Positions 1 through 10,531 are shown, numbered from the stretch's first letter. The stretch: 21,676 nucleotides of DNA from Myxococcales bacterium (GCA_004525875.1 SPBQ01000004.1:1-21676); one strand, 5' to 3'. Notes: generated from the sequence alone by a model not told the origin. Numbers and translations are program-made.

Positions 1-5
1 CACGC

Positions 6-692
6 ATGGAGGCCGACCTCACCGGCGACGGTCCGTCCGAACAACAGATCCGTCCACGAAAACGAGGCCGATCTTCAAAAGTCACGCGCTCGATGATCTT
101 GTCGGCAGCAAGCGAGGAGTTTTCCGAGAACGGCTACGACGCCGCCACCACCGCATCGATCGCGCGCCGCGCCGGCGTGACGCAGCCGCTGGTCCATTAT
201 CATTTCGGTTCGAAGGAGCGCCTATGGAAGACGACGGTTAACGAGCTCTTCGACAGACTGAACGCGCGGCTCGCCGCCAAGAGCGAGGAGCTCGAGGGCA
301 TGGGCCCGGCGTGCCGGCTCGCCGGCATCGGCCACGCGTTCATCGACTTCACCATCGAGGCACCACAACTCGCCCGGATGATCAATCACGACGGCGTCGT
401 CGAGGGCGCTCGTCTGGAGTGGCTCGTCGACGAGCACGTGCGGCCCCTGGCCGAGGTGTGGGAGAAGGAGATCGAGGCGGCTCGTGAAGCCGGGCTGATC
501 AAGGACATCCCCGCCCCTTTCCTCTCGTTCATGTTCGTCGGCGCAGCGCAGCTCTTCTTCAACCTCTCGCCTCTGGTGACCCAGCTCTTCGGGCTCGAGC
601 CGCGCTCGCCCGAGACAGCGAAGGAATACGCGAACGCGCTCATCGAGGTCTTTCTGAAAGGTTGCGACCGCAGCAGCGACGCCGACGCCTGA
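6..692 (+). CDS. TetR/AcrR family transcriptional regulator
   Basis: A 228-residue TetR-type repressor. An N-terminal helix-turn-helix lies at about residues 25-70, with the family pattern of a first helix (ILSAASEEFSENGYDAATT), then IARRAGVTQPLVHYHFGSKE, where the HYHFGSKE stretch is the hallmark recognition helix and following turn. The remainder is an all-helical ligand/dimer domain with no recognisable ligand signature. The ATG at 6 is the first start visible; only five bases lie upstream, so the ribosome site cannot be judged and a start before the window is possible. It precedes citrate synthase by 212 bp on the same strand, too far to assume an operon. Its target is unknown; autoregulation, or control of the next gene or of an upstream gene, are all possible. 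The family call is secure and the function is not. Confidence 0.93.
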   Translation: MEADLTGDGPSEQQIRPRKRGRSSKVTRSMILSAASEEFSENGYDAATTASIARRAGVTQPLVHYHFGSKERLWKTTVNELFDRLNARLAAKSEELEGMGPACRLAGIGHAFIDFTIEAPQLARMINHDGVVEGARLEWLVDEHVRPLAEVWEKEIEAAREAGLIKDIPAPFLSFMFVGAAQLFFNLSPLVTQLFGLEPRSPETAKEYANALIEVFLKGCDRSSDADA

Positions 693-718
693 GCCACGCC
701 CCGGTTCCCCCCTTACCC

Positions 719-771
719 GCTCACTGCCGGCCGGATTCGGGCGGCAGGTGTGAGCGAAGCCGAAGCGGCTT
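719..771 (+). terminator. Imperfect hairpins after the TetR gene
   Basis: Two inverted repeats follow the regulator. GCTCAC (719-724) pairs with GTGAGC (750-755), extended inward by TGCC/GGCA with a three-base bulge. A smaller AAGCC (757-761)/GGCTT (767-771) stem follows. There is no T-tract, so this is at most a weak or Rho-assisted terminator. Confidence 0.28.
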
Positions 772-830
772 GGTCCGCGGGTCGGTTCACGGTCCCGTCA
801 TGGCTGCGACAACCGTGCACCTCATCTAAC

Positions 831-858
831 TTGAGCGAGCGCGATCGCTTGATAACCT
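831..858 (+). promoter_or_regulatory. Candidate promoter for citrate synthase
   Basis: TTGAGC (831-836) and TAACCT (853-858) are 16 bp apart; GATAAC (851-856) is an overlapping alternative -10. The match is weak. A perfect palindrome GCGATCGC (841-848), within AGCGCGATCGCT, sits between the two boxes and could be an operator. A GAGAAGGA ribosome site lies at 886-893 ahead of the ATG at 905. Confidence 0.25.
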
Positions 859-904
859 ACCACGGACGCAGGCGACAAGGATCGAGAGAAGGAACGATAC
901 CGAG

Positions 905-2245
<1,341 letters not shown>

Positions 2246-2262
2246 ATACCGCGCGGGCCGCA

Positions 2263-2913
2263 ATGAAGCTCTACTCCGGACCGATCAGCATGTTCGGCGC
2301 CAAGGCGGAGATCGCCCTGGCCGAGAAAGGCATCGAATTCGAGCGCGAGCTGGTGCCATTTTCGCTGCAGACGTCCTACCAGCCGAAGCACCCGGAAGTG
2401 GTGCGCGTCAATCCTAAGCGACAGGTGCCGGTACTGATAGACGGTGATGTCGAACTGTACGATTCGACCCAGATCTTCGAGTACCTGGAGGACACCCATC
2501 CCACGCCTCCCCTGTGGCCGCGGGAGCCCGCAGCCCGGGCGCGGGCGCGACTCTCTGAGCTGAGCTCGGACGAGATCTTGTTCCCGTACGTGGTGACGTT
2601 GATGCCTTCGAACTGGGAATCGGCAGGCGAGGACGGGCTCTCGGCAGCGCGAACGGCCATCGCGAGCTACTACCACGCACGAGAGGCGGAGCTGGAATCA
2701 CGCGAATTCCTTCAAGGCGAGCTCAGCTACGCCGACATCGCGTTCTTCATGGCGCAGTTTTTCGCCGGCTTCCTCGGCGCGCCCTGGGGCGAAGGACACC
2801 CGAACCTCGACGCGTGGCGCGAGCGCACGATGTCGCGCCCGCCGGTGAGCACCGTCGCGCTCGAACGCGCGGCCTACCTCGAGTCGAACGGCATCGTGCC
2901 CCCGCCGCTGTAA
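2263..2913 (+). CDS. Glutathione S-transferase family protein
   Basis: A 216-residue GST-fold protein. The N-terminal thioredoxin-like domain (residues 1-80) begins MKLYSGPISMFGAKAEIALA. It has the cis-proline strand (QVPVLIDG) and the glutathione-contacting acidic-Ser turn (LYDSTQIFEYLE). The helical C-terminal domain contains ELSYADIAFF, the conserved N-capping-box region. The chosen ATG is 17 bp after the citrate synthase stop; no strong ribosome site is seen, so translation may depend on the upstream gene. It resembles SspA-like and general GSTs, and the substrate cannot be assigned. Its stop is 17 bp from the stop of the convergent aldolase gene. Confidence 0.9.
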   Translation: MKLYSGPISMFGAKAEIALAEKGIEFERELVPFSLQTSYQPKHPEVVRVNPKRQVPVLIDGDVELYDSTQIFEYLEDTHPTPPLWPREPAARARARLSELSSDEILFPYVVTLMPSNWESAGEDGLSAARTAIASYYHAREAELESREFLQGELSYADIAFFMAQFFAGFLGAPWGEGHPNLDAWRERTMSRPPVSTVALERAAYLESNGIVPPPL

Positions 2914-2930
2914 CGCGCTGGGCGTTCGGG

Positions 2931-3848
2931 TCAGCTCCGGTAGATCTCCATCACGGCAGCCAGGAACTTCAGCGCGTCGTCCTTCTTACGCTGGAAGGAA
3001 TTGCGTCCGATGATACTGCCGAAGCCTCCGCCGGCATGGATACCGCGGACCTCGTCGAAGACTTTTTCGTCGGCGCCCTTCGCTCCGCCGGAGAAGATGA
3101 CGATGCGACGACCTCCGAACGCCGACTGGACGACATGGCTGACACGCTGTGCAAGCGTCGAGATCGGGACGCCCTCCGATTCGTAGACCTTGCGAGCGGC
3201 GTCCTGCTCGATGAAGTCGGTCGGCGGCTTCACCTTGATCACGTGGGCGCCGAGCTGCGCCGCGATCTGCGCCGCGTACGCACAGATATCGATCGCCGTC
3301 TCGCCTTCCTTGGAGAGGTTGCCGCCGCGCGGATACGACCACACAACGACCGCCAGCCCCTTGGACTTCGCCTCGCAGGTCAAGTCGCGCAGATCCTCGT
3401 ACATCGACTTGAACTCACCAGAACCGGGATAGATCGTGTAGCCGATCGCCGCGCAGCCGAGCCGCAGGGCGTCGTCGACCGTGCCGGTGAGCGACGTCAC
3501 CGGGTTCTCCGTGTCAGGCGACAGACTGTCGTGGTTGTTGAGCTTCAGGATGGTCGGGATATCGCCGGCGTACTCCATCGCGCCGGCCTCGATGAATCCG
3601 AGCGGAGCGGCGTACGCGTTGCAGCCGGCGTCGATCGCCAGCTGGAAGTGATAACGCGGATCGTAGCCCGCCGGGTTGGGCGCGAAGCTACGAGCGGGGC
3701 CGTGCTCGAATCCCTGGTCGACGGGGAGGATGACGAGCTTGCCGGTGCCGCCGAGCGTGCCGGTGTTGAGGAGCGCGGCGAGGTTAGTGAGCGTGCCGGG
3801 GCTGTCGGTCGCGTACCAGCTCAGGATCTCTTTCACTCTCGGTGTCAT
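2931..3848 (-). CDS. fbaB: Class I fructose-bisphosphate aldolase (DhnA/FbaB type)
   Basis: A 305-residue DhnA-family TIM-barrel aldolase. It cleaves fructose 1,6-bisphosphate to dihydroxyacetone phosphate and glyceraldehyde 3-phosphate through a Schiff base, in glycolysis and gluconeogenesis. Visible family blocks are LVILPVDQGFEHGPARSF near the N-terminus, the Schiff-base lysine region GAHVIKVKPP (Lys205 or Lys207) and the phosphate-binding end IFSGGAKG followed by GGGFGSIIGRNSFQR. The ATG at 3848 is chosen because AGGAGGGG stands just upstream; a longer reading to 3908 adds 20 Arg-rich residues overlapping the preceding gene. It lies 16 bp after the lipoprotein metallopeptidase gene, so the two probably form one transcript. 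The fold is certain; the symbol assumes the FbaB-like branch, and a related DhnA-family aldolase with another substrate is the alternative. Confidence 0.93.
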   Translation of the reverse strand: MTPRVKEILSWYATDSPGTLTNLAALLNTGTLGGTGKLVILPVDQGFEHGPARSFAPNPAGYDPRYHFQLAIDAGCNAYAAPLGFIEAGAMEYAGDIPTILKLNNHDSLSPDTENPVTSLTGTVDDALRLGCAAIGYTIYPGSGEFKSMYEDLRDLTCEAKSKGLAVVVWSYPRGGNLSKEGETAIDICAYAAQIAAQLGAHVIKVKPPTDFIEQDAARKVYESEGVPISTLAQRVSHVVQSAFGGRRIVIFSGGAKGADEKVFDEVRGIHAGGGFGSIIGRNSFQRKKDDALKFLAAVMEIYRS

Positions 3849-3864
3849 GGTGCAGTCGCCCCTC

Positions 3865-5046
3865 CTAGGTCGATGAATTCGTCGTCCCGGTCTCACACGG
3901 CGGATCACGGCGTCGGGTTCGGCCTACAAAAGACACAGCAGGAGTTTCGGAGCAACAGACCTGTGCCCTCTGGGTCGCCAGCAGAGCGGCGTACGGGTCG
4001 TCCGCCTCGCCCACGACCGCGGGCAGCGACGACAGTGCCGAGCCCGCGTCGGCGCAGCTTCCGACGTAGGCGTCGATCACGTGCGCCTGCTTGCGATAGC
4101 GCCACAACGCCAGGAAAACTGCGTTGTTCAAGCGATCGATCAGCCTCGCGTCCGGCTCGGCCGGTACCAGCCCGAGCTCGGCCATGCTCGGAAGCGCGCG
4201 CTCGTAGATCTCACGACGTCCAGCCAGGATCGCGTCGGCTTCCCGACCCTCGACGGAGGTGAAGTAGACGTCGAGCTCTGCGGCGAGCTTGTCCATGGCG
4301 CGGCTCTGCGCGAGCCAGCGCTCGCGTCGCTCACCTGCCGTCGTCGCTTCCTCGCTCGCACCACGCTCTTCGAAGAACCGGATCGTCAACCGGCCGGCCA
4401 CCGCCGAGGCGAGCGTCTCGTTGAAAGAAATATTCCCCGGGAGGTAGACAGTGCGGTGAACGAGCTCGTGGAGAACGAGGTCGACCAGCGCAACGTCGTC
4501 GTAGTCGAGAACACCGGAAGGTAGCGGGTCGTCGAACCAGCCGAGCGTCGAGTACGCGCCCGCCTCGACGATGTAGACGTCGTAACCCTTCTCGTCGAGC
4601 GTTGCGCCGAACTGCTCGGCCGACTCCCTCTCGAAGTATCCACGGTACGGGATGCGCCCGACCACCGGATAGCTCCAGACGTACGGTTCGAGTCGACCGC
4701 GATGGGCAGCCGTCACCACGTAGGCCGTCGACAGCCCCGACGTGTCGGAAACCTTCTCGTAGCTGCCCCCGACGTCCAGTCCGCTGACCGCCGCGAACTC
4801 GCGAACGGCGAGAACCAGCTCGAGCCGTCGGACGCGGATCGGATCGGTCTCCTCACCGATCAGCTCCGCGATCGGCCGCGCGCGCGCCATGAATCGCAAG
4901 TGCTGGACGCCGACGCGCGCGACATAGCCGGGCCGGCAGCCGGTCGCCCCCAAGGTCAGAACGCCGAGGCAGGCGCCGGCCACGGCGGCCGCGGCCGCGC
5001 GCCGCAGGTTTCCCCCCGAAGGATCCGCGGGTGCAGGGGTCGTCAC
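3865..5046 (-). CDS. Predicted lipoprotein zinc aminopeptidase (COG4324-like)
   Basis: A 393-residue protein resembling the predicted aminopeptidase family COG4324 (Pfam Aminopep). The N-terminus has LRR (residues 14-16), a hydrophobic run and a lipobox-like GATGC with Cys37, suggesting a lipid-anchored periplasmic protein. A zinc motif HELVH (His193, Glu194, His197) is followed 12 residues later by NETLASAVA (Glu210), a likely third ligand. The family block FDDPLPSGVLDY precedes it. The start is taken as GTG at 5046 with GAAGG just upstream; an ATG at 5115 would run into the divergent ABC gene. The last 20 or so residues are polar and not obviously conserved. It is upstream of, and likely co-transcribed with, the aldolase. 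Peptidase activity is inferred from family and motif only. Confidence 0.85.
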   Translation of the reverse strand: MTTPAPADPSGGNLRRAAAAAVAGACLGVLTLGATGCRPGYVARVGVQHLRFMARARPIAELIGEETDPIRVRRLELVLAVREFAAVSGLDVGGSYEKVSDTSGLSTAYVVTAAHRGRLEPYVWSYPVVGRIPYRGYFERESAEQFGATLDEKGYDVYIVEAGAYSTLGWFDDPLPSGVLDYDDVALVDLVLHELVHRTVYLPGNISFNETLASAVAGRLTIRFFEERGASEEATTAGERRERWLAQSRAMDKLAAELDVYFTSVEGREADAILAGRREIYERALPSMAELGLVPAEPDARLIDRLNNAVFLALWRYRKQAHVIDAYVGSCADAGSALSSLPAVVGEADDPYAALLATQRAQVCCSETPAVSFVGRTRRRDPPCETGTTNSST

Positions 5047-5052
5047 ACTACC

Positions 5053-5081
5053 TTCACAGACCTCGGGCGTATCGGTATAGT
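5053..5081 (+). promoter_or_regulatory. Sigma70-type promoter for the ABC exporter pair
   Basis: TTCACA (5053-5058), a 17-bp spacer and TATAGT (5076-5081) match the sigma70 consensus at 5 of 6 bases in each box with ideal spacing. Transcription would begin near 5088, only about 10 bases before the GTG at 5098, giving a nearly leaderless mRNA; this agrees with the absence of a ribosome site there. The element also occupies the 5' region of the divergent metallopeptidase gene. Confidence 0.6.
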
Positions 5082-5097
5082 TCCGCGTTCGCTGCGC

Positions 5098-6843
5098 GTG
5101 AAACGACTCTGGCAATACGTCCTCCGTTACAGGCTCCGCTATCTGGTCGGGACCGCCTGCCTGTTCACCACGGCCAGCATGGTGATGGCGATTCCGTACT
5201 TCACGCGGCTGGCCATCGACGCGATCCGTGGCGGAGCTCCCGACGCGACCTCGGTCGTGGCCCGGTGCGCGGGCGCCATCGTCGCTCTGGCGCTCTTCCA
5301 GGCGCTGGTGCGGACGCTATCGCGCACGCTGATCTTCAACACCGGTCGCGACATCGAGTACGAGCTGCGCAACGACCTGTTCCGTCACCTCGAGACCCTG
5401 CCGCAGGCCTATTACCAGCGCCAGCGCACCGGCGACCTCATGTCGCGCCTCGTCAACGACATCGGCGCCGTTCGCCTGATGCTCGGACCGGGCATCCTCA
5501 CCTTCATCAACACGCCGGTCTACTGCACGTACGCGTTCACGCTGATGCTTTTCATGGACGTGCGACTCACGCTCGCCGCGATGGTCCCGTTTCCGATCCT
5601 CCTCTGGGTAGTCAAACACTACAGTCGCGCGATGATGGAGGCGACGATGCGTACGCAGGAGAAGCTCGCCGACATGTCGAGCTTCGTCCAGGAGCATCTC
5701 AGCGGCATCCACGTGGTCAAGGCCTACGTGCGGGAGGAAGCGCGGGCCGAGACGTTTCGCGAACTGAACGATGAGTTCAAGTACGAGAGCATGGAGGTCG
5801 CCAAGCTCCGCGGCCGTGTCTTCCCGTTCATCCGCATCGTTTCCTCGCTCGGCGTCCTGGTGGTGCTTTACTACGGCGGCATCCTCGTCGTGGGCGGCTC
5901 GCTCACGCTCGGCGAGCTCGTCGCATTCATCGCCTACCTGCACATCCTGGCGTGGCCGATCATGGCGCTCGGCTGGATGATCACGATCTACCAGCGCGGG
6001 CGCGCCGCTCTCGTGCGGCTCGGCGAGATCCTCGATACGGTGCCCACGATCCGCAACCGCCCGGATCCTGTGATCGCCTCGGGGCTTCGAGGTGAGATCA
6101 CGTTCGAGGGCGTCGAGTTCGGATACGCCTCGCCCGGCAACGGACATCCGATCCTGCGTGAGATCGACCTTCGTGTCCCGGCCGGCTCGAGCCTCGGCGT
6201 GATCGGCCGAACGGGCTCCGGCAAATCGACGCTTGCGATGCTCGTACCGCGCCTGTTCGACGTCACCGCCGGCCGCGTCACGGTGGACGGCATAGACGTT
6301 CGCGACTGGGAGCTCCAGCGTCTGCGCTCCGGCATCGGCTTCGTGCCGCAGGACCCCTTCCTGTTCTCGCAGAGTATCGGCCAGAACATCGAGTTCGCGC
6401 GTCCGGACGTCACCCAGGAAGAGGTCATGCGCATGATCGAGATGGCCGGCCTCGACGCCGACCTCGCAGAGTTCCCGCACGGCGTGGAGACGCAGGTCGG
6501 CGAGCGCGGGGTCACGCTGTCCGGCGGCCAGAAGCAGCGGCTCACGCTGGCACGTGCCGTCGCGCGCGACCCTCGTATCCTCGTTCTGGACGACGCGCTG
6601 TCGAGCGTCGACGCCGCCACCGAGAAACGCATCCTCGACGAGCTAGAGGATGTGATGCGCGACCGCACCACGATCATCATCTCGCATCGCGTCTCCTCGG
6701 TCCGGCTCACCGATCAGATTGCCGTCGTCGAGAACGGCCGCATCGTCGAGCGCGGCACCCACCCCGAACTCGTCGAGCTCGACGGCGTCTATGCCGATCT
6801 GTACCGCCGCCAGCGGCTCACCGACGAGCTGGAGGCCATGTAG
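5098..6843 (+). CDS. Heterodimeric ABC exporter, subunit with degenerate Walker B (TM287/BmrC/YheI-like)
   Basis: A 581-residue half-transporter: a six-helix exporter membrane domain (about residues 10-320) and an ATPase domain. ATPase motifs are Walker A GRTGSGKST (Gly370-Thr378), signature LSGGQ (474-478), Walker B ILVLDD (Asp498, Asp499) and switch His530. The residue after the Walker B Asp is Asp499 instead of the catalytic Glu, the mark of the degenerate-site subunit in heterodimers such as TM287/288 and BmrCD. The GTG start at 5098 gives the normal family length and sits just after a good promoter; reading farther upstream adds Arg-rich sequence antisense to the lipoprotein gene. Its partner follows after 2 bp. 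The likely role is export of drugs or lipids from the inner membrane; the substrate is unknown. Confidence 0.95.
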   Translation: MKRLWQYVLRYRLRYLVGTACLFTTASMVMAIPYFTRLAIDAIRGGAPDATSVVARCAGAIVALALFQALVRTLSRTLIFNTGRDIEYELRNDLFRHLETLPQAYYQRQRTGDLMSRLVNDIGAVRLMLGPGILTFINTPVYCTYAFTLMLFMDVRLTLAAMVPFPILLWVVKHYSRAMMEATMRTQEKLADMSSFVQEHLSGIHVVKAYVREEARAETFRELNDEFKYESMEVAKLRGRVFPFIRIVSSLGVLVVLYYGGILVVGGSLTLGELVAFIAYLHILAWPIMALGWMITIYQRGRAALVRLGEILDTVPTIRNRPDPVIASGLRGEITFEGVEFGYASPGNGHPILREIDLRVPAGSSLGVIGRTGSGKSTLAMLVPRLFDVTAGRVTVDGIDVRDWELQRLRSGIGFVPQDPFLFSQSIGQNIEFARPDVTQEEVMRMIEMAGLDADLAEFPHGVETQVGERGVTLSGGQKQRLTLARAVARDPRILVLDDALSSVDAATEKRILDELEDVMRDRTTIIISHRVSSVRLTDQIAVVENGRIVERGTHPELVELDGVYADLYRRQRLTDELEAM

Positions 6844-6845
6844 GC

Positions 6846-8711
6846 GTGGCGATCGAGACTCGCGACACGGCCAGCACGCGCGGCCCCCGGCGCGATCGGC
6901 GCATGGACGGAACGCGCGACCTCCAGATGGTCCTCGGCATGTGGCGCTTCGTGCGCCCGTACCGGGGGCTGTTCGCGCTCTCGATGCTTCCGCTGCCCGC
7001 CATCTCGGCGTTCCTGCTCGCCCAGCCCTACATCGTGAAGCGCGCGATCGACGACTACATCGCCCGCGGCACGACCGACGGCCTCGGGTGGTGGGCCATA
7101 CTGTTCGGTGCCTGCATCGTCGGCGAGTTCTTCTTTCTGTACTGGCAGCACTACTTCACGATGCTGGTCGCACAGAAATCGCTTGCGGACATGCGCGTGG
7201 CCGTGTTCCGCAAGGTGCAGACAATGGAGAGCGCCTTCTTCGATCACAATCCGATCGGCCGCCTCGTCACCCGCATGACTACCGATGTCGACGTCATCAA
7301 CGAGATGTTCGCCGCCGGCGCACTCACGGTGATCATGGATCTCCTCACGCTGATGGGCATCGTCGTCATCCTGATGCTGATCCACATGAAGCTCGCGCTC
7401 GTCACGCTGTCGGTCATCCCGGTGCTGGTGCTGATGGTCGACTTCTTCCGCCGCAAATCCCGTCGCTATTACCGGCTGATCCGCGAGCGCATCGCACGCA
7501 TCAACGCCTACCTCCAGGAGTGCATCAGTGGCGTGGCCGTCATCCAGCTGTTCGCGCGCGAGAACGAGGTCTACGAGGAATTCGACCGACGCAACGCCCT
7601 TCACCGGGACGCCTACCACCGATCGAACCTCTACGAGGCCAGCTTGTTCTCCATCGTCGAAGCGGTGAGCAACATCACCGTTGCGCTCATCATCTGGTAC
7701 GGCGCTCACGTGGTGGTGGGCGAGCCCGTATCGACGACGTCGGCGGTGGCCGGGGCGGTCGGATTCGGTACGCTGGTCGCGTTCATCGAGTACATGAACA
7801 AGTTCTTCATTCCCGTCCGCGACTTCTCGACAAAGTACGCCGTCATGCAGTCGGCGATCACCGCGGCCGAGCGCGTGCTCGCATTGCTGGAGATCGAGCC
7901 GAGCATCCGCGAGCCCGCCAGGCCGTCGCCCACCCCGCCGGCGCGCGGAACCATCGAGTTCGACCGCGTATCGTTCGCTTACATCGAGGGCGAACCGGTT
8001 CTCGAGGACCTCTCGTTCACGGTCGATGCGGGTGAGCACGTCGCCATCGTGGGAGCCACGGGATCCGGCAAGACCACCATCACCAAGCTGCTCACGCGCT
8101 TCTACGACGTCACGTCGGGCCGCATCCTCGTCGACGGCGTCGACGTGCGGAACTGGAAACTGGGCGACTTGAGGCAGCGCGTCGGCACCGTTCAGCAAGA
8201 CGTCTATCTATTCTCGGATACGGTGCTCGAGAACATCCGGCTATGGGATCGTTCGATCGATGACGAGCACGTGGCGCAAGCCGCCGCGCACGTGCACGCC
8301 GACGTGTTCGTCGACAAGCTCCACGACGGGTATCGCGAGACCGTTCGCGAACGCGGCAACAATTTTTCCACCGGCCAGCGCCAGCTTCTCTCCTTCGCCC
8401 GCGCGCTGTCATTCGCGCCCGAGATCCTCGTACTCGACGAGGCCACCTCGAGCGTCGACACCGAGACCGAGGATCTCATCCAGGACGCGGTGGCCATATT
8501 GCAGAGCGAGCGGACCTCGCTCGTTATCGCTCACCGCCTATCGACCATCGAGAACGCCGACCGCATTCTCGTTCTCCACCACGGACGCCTGCGCGAGCAG
8601 GGGACGCACCGGGAGCTGATGGCCAAAGAGAACGGGGTGTACGCGCGGCTCTACCGGCTGCAGCACGAGGCCGAGCAGCATCGGCACGGGGTGGCCACAC
8701 CGCCGCCATGA
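6846..8711 (+). CDS. Heterodimeric ABC exporter, subunit with canonical Walker B (TM288/BmrD/YheH-like)
   Basis: A 621-residue half-transporter starting at GTG, 2 bp after its partner. A polar N-terminal extension of about 30 residues precedes the six-helix membrane domain. ATPase motifs are Walker A GATGSGKTT (Gly403-Thr411), signature FSTGQ (507-511), Walker B ILVLDE (Asp531, Glu532) and switch His563. The catalytic Glu is present but the signature motif is degenerate, FSTGQ instead of LSGGQ. This is complementary to the first subunit: the two defects fall in the same nucleotide sandwich, leaving one competent ATP site. The pair therefore fits one heterodimeric type IV (B-family) exporter better than two homodimers. 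The extra length compared with the first subunit comes from the N-terminal extension and the C-terminal tail. Confidence 0.95.
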   Translation: MAIETRDTASTRGPRRDRRMDGTRDLQMVLGMWRFVRPYRGLFALSMLPLPAISAFLLAQPYIVKRAIDDYIARGTTDGLGWWAILFGACIVGEFFFLYWQHYFTMLVAQKSLADMRVAVFRKVQTMESAFFDHNPIGRLVTRMTTDVDVINEMFAAGALTVIMDLLTLMGIVVILMLIHMKLALVTLSVIPVLVLMVDFFRRKSRRYYRLIRERIARINAYLQECISGVAVIQLFARENEVYEEFDRRNALHRDAYHRSNLYEASLFSIVEAVSNITVALIIWYGAHVVVGEPVSTTSAVAGAVGFGTLVAFIEYMNKFFIPVRDFSTKYAVMQSAITAAERVLALLEIEPSIREPARPSPTPPARGTIEFDRVSFAYIEGEPVLEDLSFTVDAGEHVAIVGATGSGKTTITKLLTRFYDVTSGRILVDGVDVRNWKLGDLRQRVGTVQQDVYLFSDTVLENIRLWDRSIDDEHVAQAAAHVHADVFVDKLHDGYRETVRERGNNFSTGQRQLLSFARALSFAPEILVLDEATSSVDTETEDLIQDAVAILQSERTSLVIAHRLSTIENADRILVLHHGRLREQGTHRELMAKENGVYARLYRLQHEAEQHRHGVATPPP

Positions 8712-8726
8712 TGCGGGCGTGCGGCT

Positions 8727-9257
8727 CTATTCGCTCGCGCCACCACCTTCGACGGCACCGGGCGTGGCGTCCGTTCCACCCTCCAGCGCGTCTTCGGCCT
8801 CGGCGTTGCGGTGCTGCTCGGCCAGATGTTGTTTGCGGCGGATCAAGAACTCGTAAAGGCCTGCGAGACCGCTCGTCCCGTTCGGCGACCACACGTAGCC
8901 CTTTTCGGCGGCAAGCTCGTCCCCTACCATCACGATGATCTGCGAGAGAGGTCGGTCCGCGTTGGCTTCGTCGGCGTAGAGGCTGTTCACTTTTTCGCGC
9001 CAGAGGTACACGGGCGTTTGCGGAGGAACCTTGAACTCCCGGGCCAGCGACGTATCCGGGTTGCGAGCCTGCACGACACGGACGACGGCGAGGAAACCGG
9101 CGAGATACCCCACCTGAAAGTGCCAGTTGTGCTCCTTCCAGTGCGACGTGCCCATCACCGCCCACGATCCGGCAGCGGTGGCACAGATGAGGCCCACGAC
9201 GAGTCCCACGATCACGCCGCGCGTGAATCCGCGATTGCTTCTTCTGAGATCTTTCAC
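8727..9257 (-). CDS. Small membrane protein of unknown function
   Basis: A 176-residue protein I do not recognise. After a basic N-terminus (KDLRRSNRG) one strong membrane segment runs at about residues 12-35 (VIVGLVVGLICATAAGSW). An aromatic stretch (HWKEHNWHFQVGYLAGFLAVV) follows and may be a second, weaker segment. A soluble region has PVYLWREKVNSLYADEA and GYVWSPNG. The tail is rich in Glu, Gly and Ala and looks disordered. The start is GTG at 9257 because AGGGAG lies just upstream; an ATG at 9377 would add 40 residues without a ribosome site. Its stop is 15 bp from that of the second ABC gene, with which it converges. A candidate promoter lies at 9327-9355. It stands alone and the context gives no role. 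Confidence 0.75.
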   Translation of the reverse strand: MKDLRRSNRGFTRGVIVGLVVGLICATAAGSWAVMGTSHWKEHNWHFQVGYLAGFLAVVRVVQARNPDTSLAREFKVPPQTPVYLWREKVNSLYADEANADRPLSQIIVMVGDELAAEKGYVWSPNGTSGLAGLYEFLIRRKQHLAEQHRNAEAEDALEGGTDATPGAVEGGGASE

Positions 9258-9326
9258 GCTTCTCCCTGAAAGGTTGACCGGCAAGCCGGCTCGATATTCA
9301 CGGCCGACGCCGCGCGCCACCTTGAT

Positions 9327-9355
9327 TTTATCGCTGCGAATCGGCCGATTGACAA
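9327..9355 (-). promoter_or_regulatory. Candidate promoter for the small membrane protein
   Basis: On the minus strand TTGTCA (9355-9350) is followed after 17 bp by GATAAA (9332-9327); an overlapping TAAAAT (9330-9325) gives a 19-bp alternative. It would yield a leader of about 60 bases before the GTG at 9257. The surrounding bases are AT-rich for this genome. Confidence 0.4.
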
Positions 9356-9390
9356 GCCCCTCGATGCGACCGACCACGATCGCGCCCCTG

Positions 9391-10485
<1,095 letters not shown>

Positions 10486-10497
10486 CGCGTGTGGTGC

Positions 10498-10523
10498 GCA
10501 GGCGAGTCGTCCTACGACCTGCC
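10498..10523. terminator. Hairpin between convergent gmd and rmlD-like genes
   Basis: GGC/GCC (10501-10503 with 10521-10523) and GTCG/CGAC (10506-10509 with 10515-10518) form one stem around a TCCTA loop, interrupted by one wobble and one mismatch; GCAGG/CCTGC is an alternative outer pairing. It lies centrally in the 46-bp gap and could serve both strands. There is no T-tract on either side. Confidence 0.35.
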
Positions 10524-10531
10524 CGACGGCG

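Noticed and set aside
4702..5097. Upstream extension of the first ABC exporter by 132 codons
   Set aside because: The extension is antisense to the lipoprotein gene, Arg/Gly-rich, and unlike any ABC N-terminus. The GTG at 5098 gives the usual length and follows a promoter.
5317..6480. Minus-strand open frame inside the first ABC gene
   Set aside because: Asp/His/Arg-rich composition with no recognisable domain; the plus strand carries a complete ABC exporter.
9349..9354. Perfect TTGACA as the gmd -35 box
   Set aside because: No -10-like hexamer lies 15-19 bp downstream on the plus strand; the same bases better serve the minus-strand promoter as TTGTCA.
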